Shown here in pieces: positions 1 through 6,910 of a stretch of DNA of 16,734 nt. Below the pieces are notes generated by a model. That model did no database searches, had not been told where the DNA came from, and saw only the letters and a list, made by a program, of their open reading frames with translations. The translations under genes and the position numbers were made by a program. Source of the DNA: an uncultured Treponema sp. (GTDB taxonomy: Bacteria; Spirochaetota; Spirochaetia; Treponematales; Treponemataceae); assembly GCA_937885175.1 (NCBI GenBank), contig CAKZZO010000072.1:1-16734 (forward strand), read 5' to 3'. Each line of letters opens with the position of its first letter. The stretch's first letter is position 1.

Positions 1-37
1 CTTTTCATTTGTCCAGCCGATATGCAAGCACGATATC

Positions 38-55
38 TATAATGCGTTTGCCCTG
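38..55 (-). repeat. 18-nt motif, left copy
   Basis: The + strand reads TATAATGCGTTTGCCCTG. The same 18 bases occur on the - strand at 16657-16674. Read outward (- strand here) it is CAGGGCAAACGCATTATA, ending in a -10-like TATA. On the - strand an ATG at 8-6 lies about 27 nt beyond it, so it may belong to the promoter of a gene off the left edge. Function is unknown. Confidence 0.6.
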
Positions 56-58
56 AGA

Positions 59-87
59 TTGTATATTTTTTACGGATGTGCTACTTT
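59..87 (+). promoter_or_regulatory. Putative promoter of the first gene
   Basis: A TTGTAT hexamer (59-64), a 17-nt spacer and a TACTTT hexamer (82-87) lie 8 nt before the ATG at 96. No Shine-Dalgarno is visible. The -10 match is only moderate, and the nearby TATATAT stretch (89-95) could serve instead, so the assignment is tentative. Confidence 0.4.
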
Positions 88-95
88 CTATATAT

Positions 96-1055
96 ATGAA
101 GTTTTTTACATGTCTTTTGTTCATCTTTGCTTTAGCTCCCCTTTTCTTGTCTGCTGAAGAAGAAAGGCTTTCCCTGAGCCTGACGACAGATATTGCCTAT
201 CATCCTAAAACTGACTATGTTGCTTCAGATGGTACTCATTTTGCGCCAACGTCAGGGCCATTTCGCATAGTCAAGCCACGGACGACTTTTACGGCTGAAT
301 ATAAGATTCCTGTATTGAGGGGGGAGTCGCCTCTTTTTGCGGGCAACCACGTAACACTGACAGGAAGCCTAATGATTACGCCCGTTTCCTTTTCTCCTCA
401 GTTTTCCGTGACTTTTTCTCCAGCTGCTTTCTTTGACCTGGAGGCTGGTTTTACAACAGGAAGCGGCTGGAATATTGGTTCTCTCCACGGTGTGCGCGAA
501 TATAATCCAGCGACCCGGGAGTACGATTCCCTGACTTCCTTTACCGGCTGGTACATGAGACCCTATGCCGCCGCCACGATTAAATTTGACCTTGGGGCAC
601 TGTGGCCGGGAGACTGGCATCATATTGTCGGGCTTGCAACATTTGCAGTAGGCTATGAAGCAATGCTAGGTACTTCGCGCACAATATGGGAGTGGCAGAC
701 ATTTACCGATCATGCAGATGGCTGGATGTATGTTCAGTACTATGTTCTGGGCTACCAGATGCCTATAAAACTTTCAATGATTGCGCTTACCTTTGAATTC
801 TCAGGGCATTTTTCAGCATCGGATTACGGAGCCTTTGCAGACACCTATGGCGGCGACTACCTGTTCAAGGAAATTGGCCCGATGTTTGAGTTTACGCTGA
901 ATGAAAAGAATATATTTTATGCGGGAATCTTTTTTACAGGACAAAGAGGCTTTAAGGAAAGCCACACAGACGAAGAGGTGGAGCCGTCACTCACATACAC
1001 GGGAACGGAATGGTTCTGGAATTATATTGCCGTCCGTTGGGTGCATAAGTTCTAG
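96..1055 (+). CDS. Secreted, probable outer-membrane beta-barrel protein
   Basis: This 319-residue protein starts at the ATG at 96. A GTG at 78 would add six residues ahead of the signal peptide and is less likely. Residues 1-20 form a clear signal peptide: a Lys, a hydrophobic core, and cleavage after Leu-Ser-Ala before Glu-Glu-Glu. The mature part is rich in Phe, Tyr, Trp and Gly in alternating beta-strand-like stretches. It ends in an aromatic-rich segment with a terminal Phe, as in proteins inserted by BamA. This suggests an outer-membrane barrel. I do not recognise a family and no ligand can be named. Its stop codon directly abuts the stop codon of the convergent ecfT, with no room for a terminator between them. 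Confidence 0.72.
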   Translation: MKFFTCLLFIFALAPLFLSAEEERLSLSLTTDIAYHPKTDYVASDGTHFAPTSGPFRIVKPRTTFTAEYKIPVLRGESPLFAGNHVTLTGSLMITPVSFSPQFSVTFSPAAFFDLEAGFTTGSGWNIGSLHGVREYNPATREYDSLTSFTGWYMRPYAAATIKFDLGALWPGDWHHIVGLATFAVGYEAMLGTSRTIWEWQTFTDHADGWMYVQYYVLGYQMPIKLSMIALTFEFSGHFSASDYGAFADTYGGDYLFKEIGPMFEFTLNEKNIFYAGIFFTGQRGFKESHTDEEVEPSLTYTGTEWFWNYIAVRWVHKF

Positions 1056-1727
1056 CTATTGCTTTCGGTTTTCAATGGCGCGGGCTTTTTCGTAGGCATC
1101 GTTAAAACTGACTGAAAAGAGACGGGGAGTGAGGACGATTATTTTTCGTATGGAATTCTTTCCCCCGCGGGCTTTCCATGCTGTGTCAATGCGCTGCCAG
1201 TAGGTGACGATGCGCGGAATAAAAGTGAGGGTCATGCCCAGAAGATCTGCAAATTTGTTCTCTTCTTTTCTTGTAATGAAGTTTTCGATTGACGAAAGTC
1301 CCTGACGAAACTGTATGTTGCTGGTAGTACGGTAGAAAAGCGATGTGATGGAAAGAGACAGCCCCATGTGCACAAATAGCATGGCATACTCTGGTGCAAA
1401 AATAAAAATTTGGAATGCTTGCTGTGTCATTTCATGTCCTGCGTATTCTGTTTTCCATGCCGTTATCTTGAAGATGAGCGATGTGGTATAGAGCAAGATA
1501 AAATAGAAGAATGTAGGCTTTAGGTCATGCATAATGTCCTTGATGGTAAGGCCAAGTAATTTTGCCAGCGTAAGGACTGCAAGCCAGCAGATGATTGCAG
1601 TCTCAGTTTCGAGTTGGAAGGCTAGAATGGCAAGAAGCGGAATCAGGAGGACTTTAATCCATGGGGGCATCTGGTGGAGAAAAGTGTTTCCTGCACGGTA
1701 GTGAAAGAATCGCTCGCTTTCTATCAT
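1056..1727 (-). CDS. ecfT: ECF transporter transmembrane component EcfT (BioN-like)
   Basis: A 223-residue membrane protein of the CbiQ/EcfT family, which couples the ATPase to the substrate-binding BioY in biotin import. Hydrophobic segments lie roughly at 24-60, 70-90 and 105-130. The cytoplasmic coupling region carries the family Ala-Arg-Gly motif at about residues 186-188 (AWKARGG). The second motif near the C-terminus reads Ala-Arg-Ala (about 215-217) instead of Ala-Arg-Gly. The ATG at 1727 is preferred to the GTG at 1733 because it overlaps the ecfA stop as ATGA, a typical coupling arrangement. It is the last gene of bioY-ecfA-ecfT. Biotin specificity comes from the bioY neighbour, not from this sequence. 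Confidence 0.88.
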   Translation of the reverse strand: MIESERFFHYRAGNTFLHQMPPWIKVLLIPLLAILAFQLETETAIICWLAVLTLAKLLGLTIKDIMHDLKPTFFYFILLYTTSLIFKITAWKTEYAGHEMTQQAFQIFIFAPEYAMLFVHMGLSLSITSLFYRTTSNIQFRQGLSSIENFITRKEENKFADLLGMTLTFIPRIVTYWQRIDTAWKARGGKNSIRKIIVLTPRLFSVSFNDAYEKARAIENRKQ

Positions 1728-2470
1728 AGCCACACCAAATCGCTGAGGGCATTGTAAGATGAAAGGGGATTTCTAATGCTCCATTGAGACAAATCCTGGG
1801 TGAGTGCCTGGGCAGGACTTCCGTTAAAGACGATTTTTCCTTTTTGCATGATGATACAGTGGTCTGCCAGGGCAAGGCATTTTTCAATCTCATGGGTGAG
1901 GAGCAGGATGGTCTTTTCCTCTTCGTGCAGACGGACAATCAGTTTGTTCACATCTTGTACGCCGGGGTAGTCAAGGTTTGCATAGGGTTCGTCAAAGATG
2001 ATTATATCCCGCTTCATCGCAAGAATTGCCGCCACTGCAAGCCGTCTTTTTTCCCCACCGCTGAGAAATTCAGCCGGAAAATCAGCCTTTTCCAAAAGAG
2101 ATACGGCTTTAAGGGCTTCTTCCACGGTATCTTTTCGCTCGTTCTTGGGTACTTTGCAGTTTTTTACGCTTACCATAACGTCTTCCCGGGGGCTTTCCCC
2201 CAAAATTTGCGTGGCAGCATCCTGAAATACCAGTCCAGGCTTGGAATCAAGGGTGATTTTTCCTTCAGAAGATTTCATTAGGCCGGAAATAATGTTCATC
2301 AGTACGGATTTTCCGCTTCCGTTAGCACCGCCGATGACCGTAAGCGAGCCTTTTTTTATGCTGAAAGAAATGTCTTCAACTGCGTAAAAAAAATCGGCGG
2401 GGTTTTGCTCTGAACGAAACCGTTTTGAGACATGCTCTAGATTGATGGCATTTTCAGGACTTTCCTTCAT
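1724..2470 (-). CDS. ecfA: ECF transporter ATPase EcfA (BioM-like)
   Basis: A 248-residue ABC ATPase energising biotin uptake. Visible motifs are Walker A GGANGSGKS (47-55), Q-loop Gln at about 83, ABC signature LSGGEKRR (136-143), Walker B IIIFDEP (156-162) followed by the D-loop, and the H-loop His at about 193. Only one ATPase gene is present, which fits a dedicated BioMNY-like transporter rather than the usual two-ATPase shared ECF module. A TTG at 2482 overlaps the bioY stop. The ATG at 2470 is preferred because an AAAAAGGA Shine-Dalgarno lies about 12 nt ahead of it, whereas it would abut the TTG. The gene overlaps ecfT by 4 nt. Confidence 0.9.
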   Translation of the reverse strand: MKESPENAINLEHVSKRFRSEQNPADFFYAVEDISFSIKKGSLTVIGGANGSGKSVLMNIISGLMKSSEGKITLDSKPGLVFQDAATQILGESPREDVMVSVKNCKVPKNERKDTVEEALKAVSLLEKADFPAEFLSGGEKRRLAVAAILAMKRDIIIFDEPYANLDYPGVQDVNKLIVRLHEEEKTILLLTHEIEKCLALADHCIIMQKGKIVFNGSPAQALTQDLSQWSIRNPLSSYNALSDLVWL

Positions 2471-2478
2471 GAATGAAA

Positions 2479-3078
2479 TCAATCCTTTTTAAATGGTTCG
2501 TCGTCATCGGTAAGGTAGCGTGCAACGACAGGGCGAAGGAGCAGGGACAGTATGATGGTTACGATAATCTTAACGGAATCTCCCGGAATAAAGGGAATAA
2601 GGCAGATTTTAAGGGCTTCGTGCATACTTTTTGCGGCTCCTTTTGCTTCCATTACGGACATAAACCAGGGAATGCCTGCCGCATAGTTCAGCACAAAAGC
2701 AACAAGGGTGGCAAGTATGACTTTTCCTACAACCTTACCGGTGAGTTTTTTTTCTTCCGGTGTAGGGCTGCCTACAATGAGACCCGCCGCAAGGGCACCG
2801 ACAAAGTAGCCGATTAAAAATCCTCCAGTGGGACCTGAAAGCACGGCAATTCCGCCTTTTACCCCTGAAAACACAGGAAGCCCCAGCGCACCCAAAAGCA
2901 AAAAGATTCCTACGGCGGCGGCTCCGTGAATGCTTCCCAGTATGACGCCGGACATCAGTGCAAACATATTCTGCACGGTCACTGGCACCAGTCCGATGGG
3001 AATGGAAATAAAACAGCCGGCACAGATGAGTGCGGCAAACAAGGCGATGAAAACCGAACGAATGGTGTTTTTAGACAT
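2479..3078 (-). CDS. bioY: Biotin transporter substrate-binding protein BioY
   Basis: A 199-residue, very hydrophobic protein of about six membrane segments, the biotin-binding S component of an ECF transporter. Family landmarks are the segment around Val-Pro-Val-Thr-Val-Gln-Asn (31-37), GLPVFSG..GG (66-76), SGPTGGFLIGY (81-91) and LIPFIPGD..K (160-170). The start at 3078 is supported by an AGAGGG Shine-Dalgarno about 8 nt upstream and by normal family length. An in-frame extension to 3207 would add a non-membrane, Pro/Lys-rich stretch overlapping lnt and is rejected. It heads the bioY-ecfA-ecfT operon, with its own promoter and a biotin-repressor-like operator directly upstream. Confidence 0.94.
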   Translation of the reverse strand: MSKNTIRSVFIALFAALICAGCFISIPIGLVPVTVQNMFALMSGVILGSIHGAAAVGIFLLLGALGLPVFSGVKGGIAVLSGPTGGFLIGYFVGALAAGLIVGSPTPEEKKLTGKVVGKVILATLVAFVLNYAAGIPWFMSVMEAKGAAKSMHEALKICLIPFIPGDSVKIIVTIILSLLLRPVVARYLTDDDEPFKKD

Positions 3079-3080
3079 GA

Positions 3081-3115
3081 TTGTTACCCTCTTTTTACGG
3101 TGTTTAGGGTAACAA
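3081..3115 (-). promoter_or_regulatory. Probable biotin repressor (BirA-type) operator
   Basis: A perfect 10-bp inverted repeat: TTGTTACCCT (3081-3090), 15 nt, then AGGGTAACAA (3106-3115). It resembles the known BirA operator pattern, TTGTnAACC, about 14-16 nt, GGTTnACAA, in sequence and spacing. It lies directly ahead of bioY. The - strand left half contains the -10 box, so bound repressor would block RNA polymerase. The regulator gene is not in this window. Confidence 0.8.
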
Positions 3116-3134
3116 TTTGCATGAATAAAGTCAA
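3106..3134 (-). promoter_or_regulatory. bioY operon promoter
   Basis: On the - strand TTGACT (3134-3129), a 17-nt spacer, then TACCCT (3111-3106). The -35 box overlaps the lnt stop codon and the -10 box lies in the operator half-site. The expected transcript start is near 3099, giving a short leader that carries the Shine-Dalgarno but only one half of the inverted repeat. This argues for DNA-level repression over an RNA hairpin. Confidence 0.75.
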
Positions 3135-4903
3135 GCGGGGGGATTTTTTCTGGGACGGCCTCGGCGCCTTGTTTTGACAAGTTCTGTGGAAATCTCGGTA
3201 ACGGCATTGTCTTTTTCGTTCAGCGTAAAGAGAAGAATGTAAGTTGCCGCCAAAAGGGAGAGCAGTCCGATGAGCCAGTCACCAATCTGCGCATAGACTG
3301 TCATTTTGCGCTCGTACACAGGAATTTTTGCGGCAAGGGCGCCTTCCTCAAAAAGGGGAAGACTTTCCAACATTCTGCCTGCGGGGTCAACAATTGCAGT
3401 GACTCCGCCATTGGTGGAGCGGGCAAGGCTTGTGCGGTATTCTATGGCTCGGTAGGATGCCACGACAAAATGCTGCCATTCCGCACTTTCTGTCTGAGAC
3501 CATGCGTCGTTTGTCAAATTGATAAAAACTTCGCTGCCTGCAAGATAGAGTTTTCGACAGACTTCTGCAAAGGCATCATCGAAGCAAATTGGTGTGGAAA
3601 CCAGTACCGTATTTTCTTCATGCGTGGCTTTTTGGCCGGTCAGGGAAATGACTTTTGTTGCGTTTGGCTCAAAGTGAGGTGGAGTAGACAGGGGAATTTC
3701 AAAGAGAACAGGCCTGCTTCCCTGAATCCAGCCGTATGAAAACCCTGCAATTTTTTTGATGAAGCCACGCACTGCCTCGTATTCTACAAAAGGAATGCGC
3801 TCAGCAAAGGGAACGAGGTGCATTTTGATGTATGAGCCTTTGTAGGAACCGTTTTTATCCAATAACACAGTGGCGTTTCCATACTGATGCTTGTCCCGAT
3901 TGATGGTGAGGGGGGCTCCAATGATAAAGGGCACCTGCATTTTTTTGATGAAGGGAATCAGAGGTTTTTCATCAGGAAAGTAGGTGTAGTAACTTTCTGC
4001 GCTGGGAAAGTAGTGTGAAAGAACTGCCTCACTCCACACAACTAAGTCACACTGTAAGTCCTGCTCCTTAAATGCCTTGATTTTTTCTTCGGAAAGGCGC
4101 TGGGAGATTGCAATAACTTCGTCATCGGTGTCATCCCAGGGGTCAAGATTCTGCTGGATAAGAGCCGCATTGAGGGTCTTTATCGGACGGCGGGGAAGTA
4201 AAAACTGATAGGCACCGTATAAAATGACCGTTCCTGCAAGGACGGCAAGACTTTTTGCACAGCAAAGCCAGGCACCATAGAGTTTTTGCGATTCTCGTTC
4301 TTGGGCAAAATAGGGAAGCTGGATGATTCCCTCGGCAAAAGACGCGCTGGTCAGGGCATAGAGAAAGGTGACGCCATATGGACCGGTGATGTCTGCAATC
4401 TGAGTGACAAGGGGCATGGTGTAGGCCGTCATGGAAACGGTTCCCCAAGGATAAGCGAGAAAGCCAAATGATTTTGCCCATTCCCAAACTGTGTAGGTGC
4501 CTGCAAACCAGAAAATTTTCAGCGGAATGGAATAGGCGTTTCTGCCTGCCGCTTCCTGCAATTTTCGCATTTTAGTCTGGTGGGAGAATGGAAAGAAAAA
4601 GACCAGTGTCGCAAAGGCACAGACAAAGGCCGTACCCAGTGCAGAGGCACCCAAGGTAAAGAAGGCGAATCCCCTAAAGTTTCCCAGCCAGAAACTGGAA
4701 AGCATATGTGTCGTTAAGGCGAGAATCCAGCCGTGGCAAAAAGCCGTAGCATAGTTTTTTGTCCGTGAGAGGGCTACATAAAAAGGGGCAAGCGCAATCA
4801 TGCCCAGCAGGGGTGAGCCAAGGGGAAAGAGTTCATTTGGAATGGCGAGTGCAAGAACTATGCCAGAAAAAAGCGAACAAAAAACTTGTAAAAGTTGCCA
4901 CAT
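3131..4903 (-). CDS. lnt: Apolipoprotein N-acyltransferase Lnt
   Basis: Transfers the third acyl chain from phospholipid to the N-terminal Cys of lipoproteins at the periplasmic face of the inner membrane. The protein has 590 residues: about six N-terminal membrane segments (1-240), a nitrilase-fold domain (245-535), one C-terminal membrane segment (about 540-560) and a basic tail. The catalytic triad is visible: Glu292 in WSEAVL, Lys360 in YIKMHLVPFAE and Cys440 in TPICFDD. It is longer than the roughly 510 residues of E. coli Lnt, with extra sequence around 405-432 and the tail. The tail ends with RGRPRK (581-586), which resembles an AT-hook. The ATG at 4903 starts the first membrane helix; it has no Shine-Dalgarno and sits 9 nt from a consensus promoter. 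The longer in-frame extension is rejected. Confidence 0.92.
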   Translation of the reverse strand: MWQLLQVFCSLFSGIVLALAIPNELFPLGSPLLGMIALAPFYVALSRTKNYATAFCHGWILALTTHMLSSFWLGNFRGFAFFTLGASALGTAFVCAFATLVFFFPFSHQTKMRKLQEAAGRNAYSIPLKIFWFAGTYTVWEWAKSFGFLAYPWGTVSMTAYTMPLVTQIADITGPYGVTFLYALTSASFAEGIIQLPYFAQERESQKLYGAWLCCAKSLAVLAGTVILYGAYQFLLPRRPIKTLNAALIQQNLDPWDDTDDEVIAISQRLSEEKIKAFKEQDLQCDLVVWSEAVLSHYFPSAESYYTYFPDEKPLIPFIKKMQVPFIIGAPLTINRDKHQYGNATVLLDKNGSYKGSYIKMHLVPFAERIPFVEYEAVRGFIKKIAGFSYGWIQGSRPVLFEIPLSTPPHFEPNATKVISLTGQKATHEENTVLVSTPICFDDAFAEVCRKLYLAGSEVFINLTNDAWSQTESAEWQHFVVASYRAIEYRTSLARSTNGGVTAIVDPAGRMLESLPLFEEGALAAKIPVYERKMTVYAQIGDWLIGLLSLLAATYILLFTLNEKDNAVTEISTELVKTRRRGRPRKNPPA

Positions 4904-4924
4904 TATAGTAATATTATAGTAATA
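4903..4924. repeat. Tandem 11-bp repeat in divergent promoter region
   Basis: TTATAGTAATA occurs twice in perfect tandem, about one DNA helical turn apart. On the - strand each unit supplies a TATAAT (4913-4918 and 4902-4907). On the + strand each supplies a TATAGT (4904-4909 and 4915-4920), so the repeat carries -10-like boxes for both the lnt and the 4963 gene directions. Confidence 0.7.
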
Positions 4925-4941
4925 AGAAAATACATATTCAA
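4913..4941 (-). promoter_or_regulatory. lnt promoter
   Basis: On the - strand TTGAAT (4941-4936), a 17-nt spacer, then a perfect TATAAT (4918-4913). Only 9 nt separate it from the lnt ATG at 4903 and there is no Shine-Dalgarno, so the mRNA is probably leaderless or nearly so. Confidence 0.7.
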
Positions 4942-4962
4942 GTAAGAAGGGTTGGTCGTTAG

Positions 4963-6141
4963 ATGAAGCAGGTGGTTGACGCTCATAGAGCAGAATTTGC
5001 AGAGGATCCGGTAATTGTAGTTTCCGCTCCCTCCCATATGCACCTGATAGGTGAACATTCATGGTTTTTTAAAGATAAAACGCTTTCCATGGCGGTGAAT
5101 ATTCCTGTTTACATAGCCTTGTCTTTTCGTGATGACAGCACCTTGCATTTTTATTTTGCACAGACAAAAGACCATAAGCGTGCCTTGCTTTCTTCGCTCA
5201 AATTCCGTAAGGAAGACCGCTGGTCAAATGCCCTCAAAGGTATGGTCTATGGCTTTACTTCTGGTGGTTTTGAACTGCGCGGCATGAATATTACTGTCTA
5301 TTCAGAGATGCAGCCGTCTAAGGGCTTTGGTATCACCACGGCAATAAAAGTAGGCACCGCTTTTGCCATTCGCGAGGCACTGGAACTAAAATGTACGGAC
5401 GTGCAGCTTTTACAGGCGATTGAGCGGGGAAACAAACTTTTCCTGAACAGTCAGAACTTTTTGGCGGCAAATTACACGGCTCTGTATGCAAAAAAAGGTC
5501 ATTTTATGATGACTGATTACGCTACTGCTGAGCATGACTTGATTCCCTTTAACTTTCCCGACAAGAAAATCCTGCTGACGGATGCACGGGTTCAGAGGGT
5601 AACGGTCTGGAATGAAGAAGTTTTGCGTCAGCCAGAAAATGTCCTTTTGCTTGGTGAACTCAAGGAGCGCAAGCAGAATGCATACGGTGGCTGGGTCTAC
5701 GAGGATAATCCAACTGAAATCAACGAGGTTTTGGGCGTGGTAAACGAAATCATGCGCCACCGCCTTTTGTGCATCATGCGGGAACATAAGTATCTGCTGG
5801 ATGCGGTCAATTACCTCAAAAAGAACGAGTTCGGCGGTTTTGCGCGTTCAGTCAACAACAGCCACAAAAACATGCGGGATGACTACGAACTTTCCTGCGC
5901 TGAGGTTGACTGGATTTTAAAGCGTCTGGGAATGATTAATCCCAATCTGAATGACATGCGTAATCCCAATTCCTGCGGTCGCATTACGGGAAAAGGGTTT
6001 GGTCGCTGTGCATACACTATCTTGAACAGCGAAGATATTCCGCTCTTTAAGGAAAAATTGTCTGAGTACGAACGTATTTTTGGCTTCCATCCCAAGACCT
6101 ATGAGATTGAGCCTGCGGACGGAGTGCACATTGTCTCATAA
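4963..6141 (+). CDS. Galactokinase-family GHMP protein, probably not an active galactokinase
   Basis: A 392-residue protein that aligns by eye along the whole galactokinase fold. It has an LIGEH motif (28-32), a degenerate GHMP loop GFGITTA (121-127), NSHKNMRDDYELS (298-311, matching the HxSMRDDFExS block) and GKGFGRC (343-349, for GAGFGGC). Key residues differ. The catalytic Arg before LIGEH is His25, the sugar-binding Asp of GEHTDY is Trp34, and the catalytic Asp of MDQ aligns with Ala169 (LAANY). A pseudoenzyme, sensor, or kinase for another substrate is therefore likely. AAGAAGGG (4944-4951) serves as Shine-Dalgarno 11 nt ahead of the ATG. It overlaps surE by 11 nt, suggesting coupled expression. 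It may be annotated galK, but the residues do not support that activity. Confidence 0.8.
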   Translation: MKQVVDAHRAEFAEDPVIVVSAPSHMHLIGEHSWFFKDKTLSMAVNIPVYIALSFRDDSTLHFYFAQTKDHKRALLSSLKFRKEDRWSNALKGMVYGFTSGGFELRGMNITVYSEMQPSKGFGITTAIKVGTAFAIREALELKCTDVQLLQAIERGNKLFLNSQNFLAANYTALYAKKGHFMMTDYATAEHDLIPFNFPDKKILLTDARVQRVTVWNEEVLRQPENVLLLGELKERKQNAYGGWVYEDNPTEINEVLGVVNEIMRHRLLCIMREHKYLLDAVNYLKKNEFGGFARSVNNSHKNMRDDYELSCAEVDWILKRLGMINPNLNDMRNPNSCGRITGKGFGRCAYTILNSEDIPLFKEKLSEYERIFGFHPKTYEIEPADGVHIVS

Positions 6142-6889
6142 GCGGACTGGACTCCCCAGGGTATTGCTGACCAATGATGATGGAATTGATGCTCCCGGAC
6201 TTTTGACTTTGGAAAGTGCCTTGCGTAAAGTGGCGGATGTATATGTTGTTGCGCCTGACGGAAACCGTTCTGCAGTGTCCAACCATATAACCATGCATAA
6301 GCCGCTTGCCCTGAAAAAATGCGGTGAAAAACGCTATGCACTGGAAGGCTATCCGATAGACTGCGTGATTGCTGCCATGCATTCTAACCTTTTTGATTTT
6401 GCCTTTGACGCAGTGGTGAGCGGAATCAATAAGGGTGCGAATCTGGGAACGGATATCATCTATTCAGGAACGGCAGCGGCGGCTCGTCAGAGTGTGCTGT
6501 ACGGACTTCCGGGAATTGCAGTAAGTTTGGAAAGTTATGACGGCAGCTGGACTTTTGCACCGCTTGCAGACTTTACGGCAAAAAATCTGACTGCCCTCAT
6601 GGCGTTCGGTACAAAAGATTCCTTTGTGAATGTGAATGCGGCTTCACGGGAATCATATACAGAAATTGCCACTACCACCTTGTCGAGACGGGATTATCTT
6701 GATAGAGTGGAGATAATGACTGCGCCTGACGGAAAGACATACGGCTTTTTTTCAGGCGGAAACATTCAGACGGCCGGTCCTGTGGGAAACGACTTTGAGG
6801 CTGTCAAAAGCGGGAAGATTTCTGTCTCGCTTGTCATTGCCGAGCCGGTTCTAGAACGGACGGACAGGGACATACGCTTTGCGCTGTAG
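6131..6889 (+). CDS. surE: 5'-nucleotidase SurE
   Basis: A metal-dependent phosphatase acting on nucleoside 5'- and 3'-monophosphates in the cytoplasm. The 252-residue length fits the family. Visible motifs are VLLTNDDGIDAPG with metal ligands Asp16 and Asp17, NRSAVSNHIT with Ser47, and SGINKGANLGTDIIYSGT with Asn100. The start is taken as the TTG at 6131, with a CGGAG Shine-Dalgarno 6 nt upstream. An ATG at 6101 would add ten residues, has no Shine-Dalgarno and is a weaker alternative. The start lies inside the end of the upstream GHMP gene, indicating translational coupling. Confidence 0.93.
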   Translation: MSHKRTGLPRVLLTNDDGIDAPGLLTLESALRKVADVYVVAPDGNRSAVSNHITMHKPLALKKCGEKRYALEGYPIDCVIAAMHSNLFDFAFDAVVSGINKGANLGTDIIYSGTAAAARQSVLYGLPGIAVSLESYDGSWTFAPLADFTAKNLTALMAFGTKDSFVNVNAASRESYTEIATTTLSRRDYLDRVEIMTAPDGKTYGFFSGGNIQTAGPVGNDFEAVKSGKISVSLVIAEPVLERTDRDIRFAL

Positions 6890-6910
6890 CTTTTGGGTTT
6901 GGGAGGAACT

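Noticed and set aside
1..8. Start of a - strand gene at the left edge
   Set aside because: An ATG with only two further partial codons is visible. It is used as context for the 18-nt motif but is too short to list as a gene.
3081..3115. RNA hairpin or riboswitch controlling bioY translation
   Set aside because: The inverted repeat could fold as RNA and would mask the Shine-Dalgarno. However, the promoter at 3106-3134 starts transcription after one half of the repeat, so the mRNA from it would not contain both arms.
3079..3207. N-terminal extension of BioY to 3207
   Set aside because: The added residues are hydrophilic, overlap lnt, contain the promoter and operator, and have no family match. 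The ATG at 3078 has a good Shine-Dalgarno.
4286..4487. Open frames inside lnt on either strand
   Set aside because: They lie wholly inside a well-supported gene and have no recognisable motifs.
4904..5062. N-terminal extension of Lnt to 5062
   Set aside because: It would overlap the divergent GHMP gene start and both promoters. The first membrane helix begins right at the 4903 ATG.
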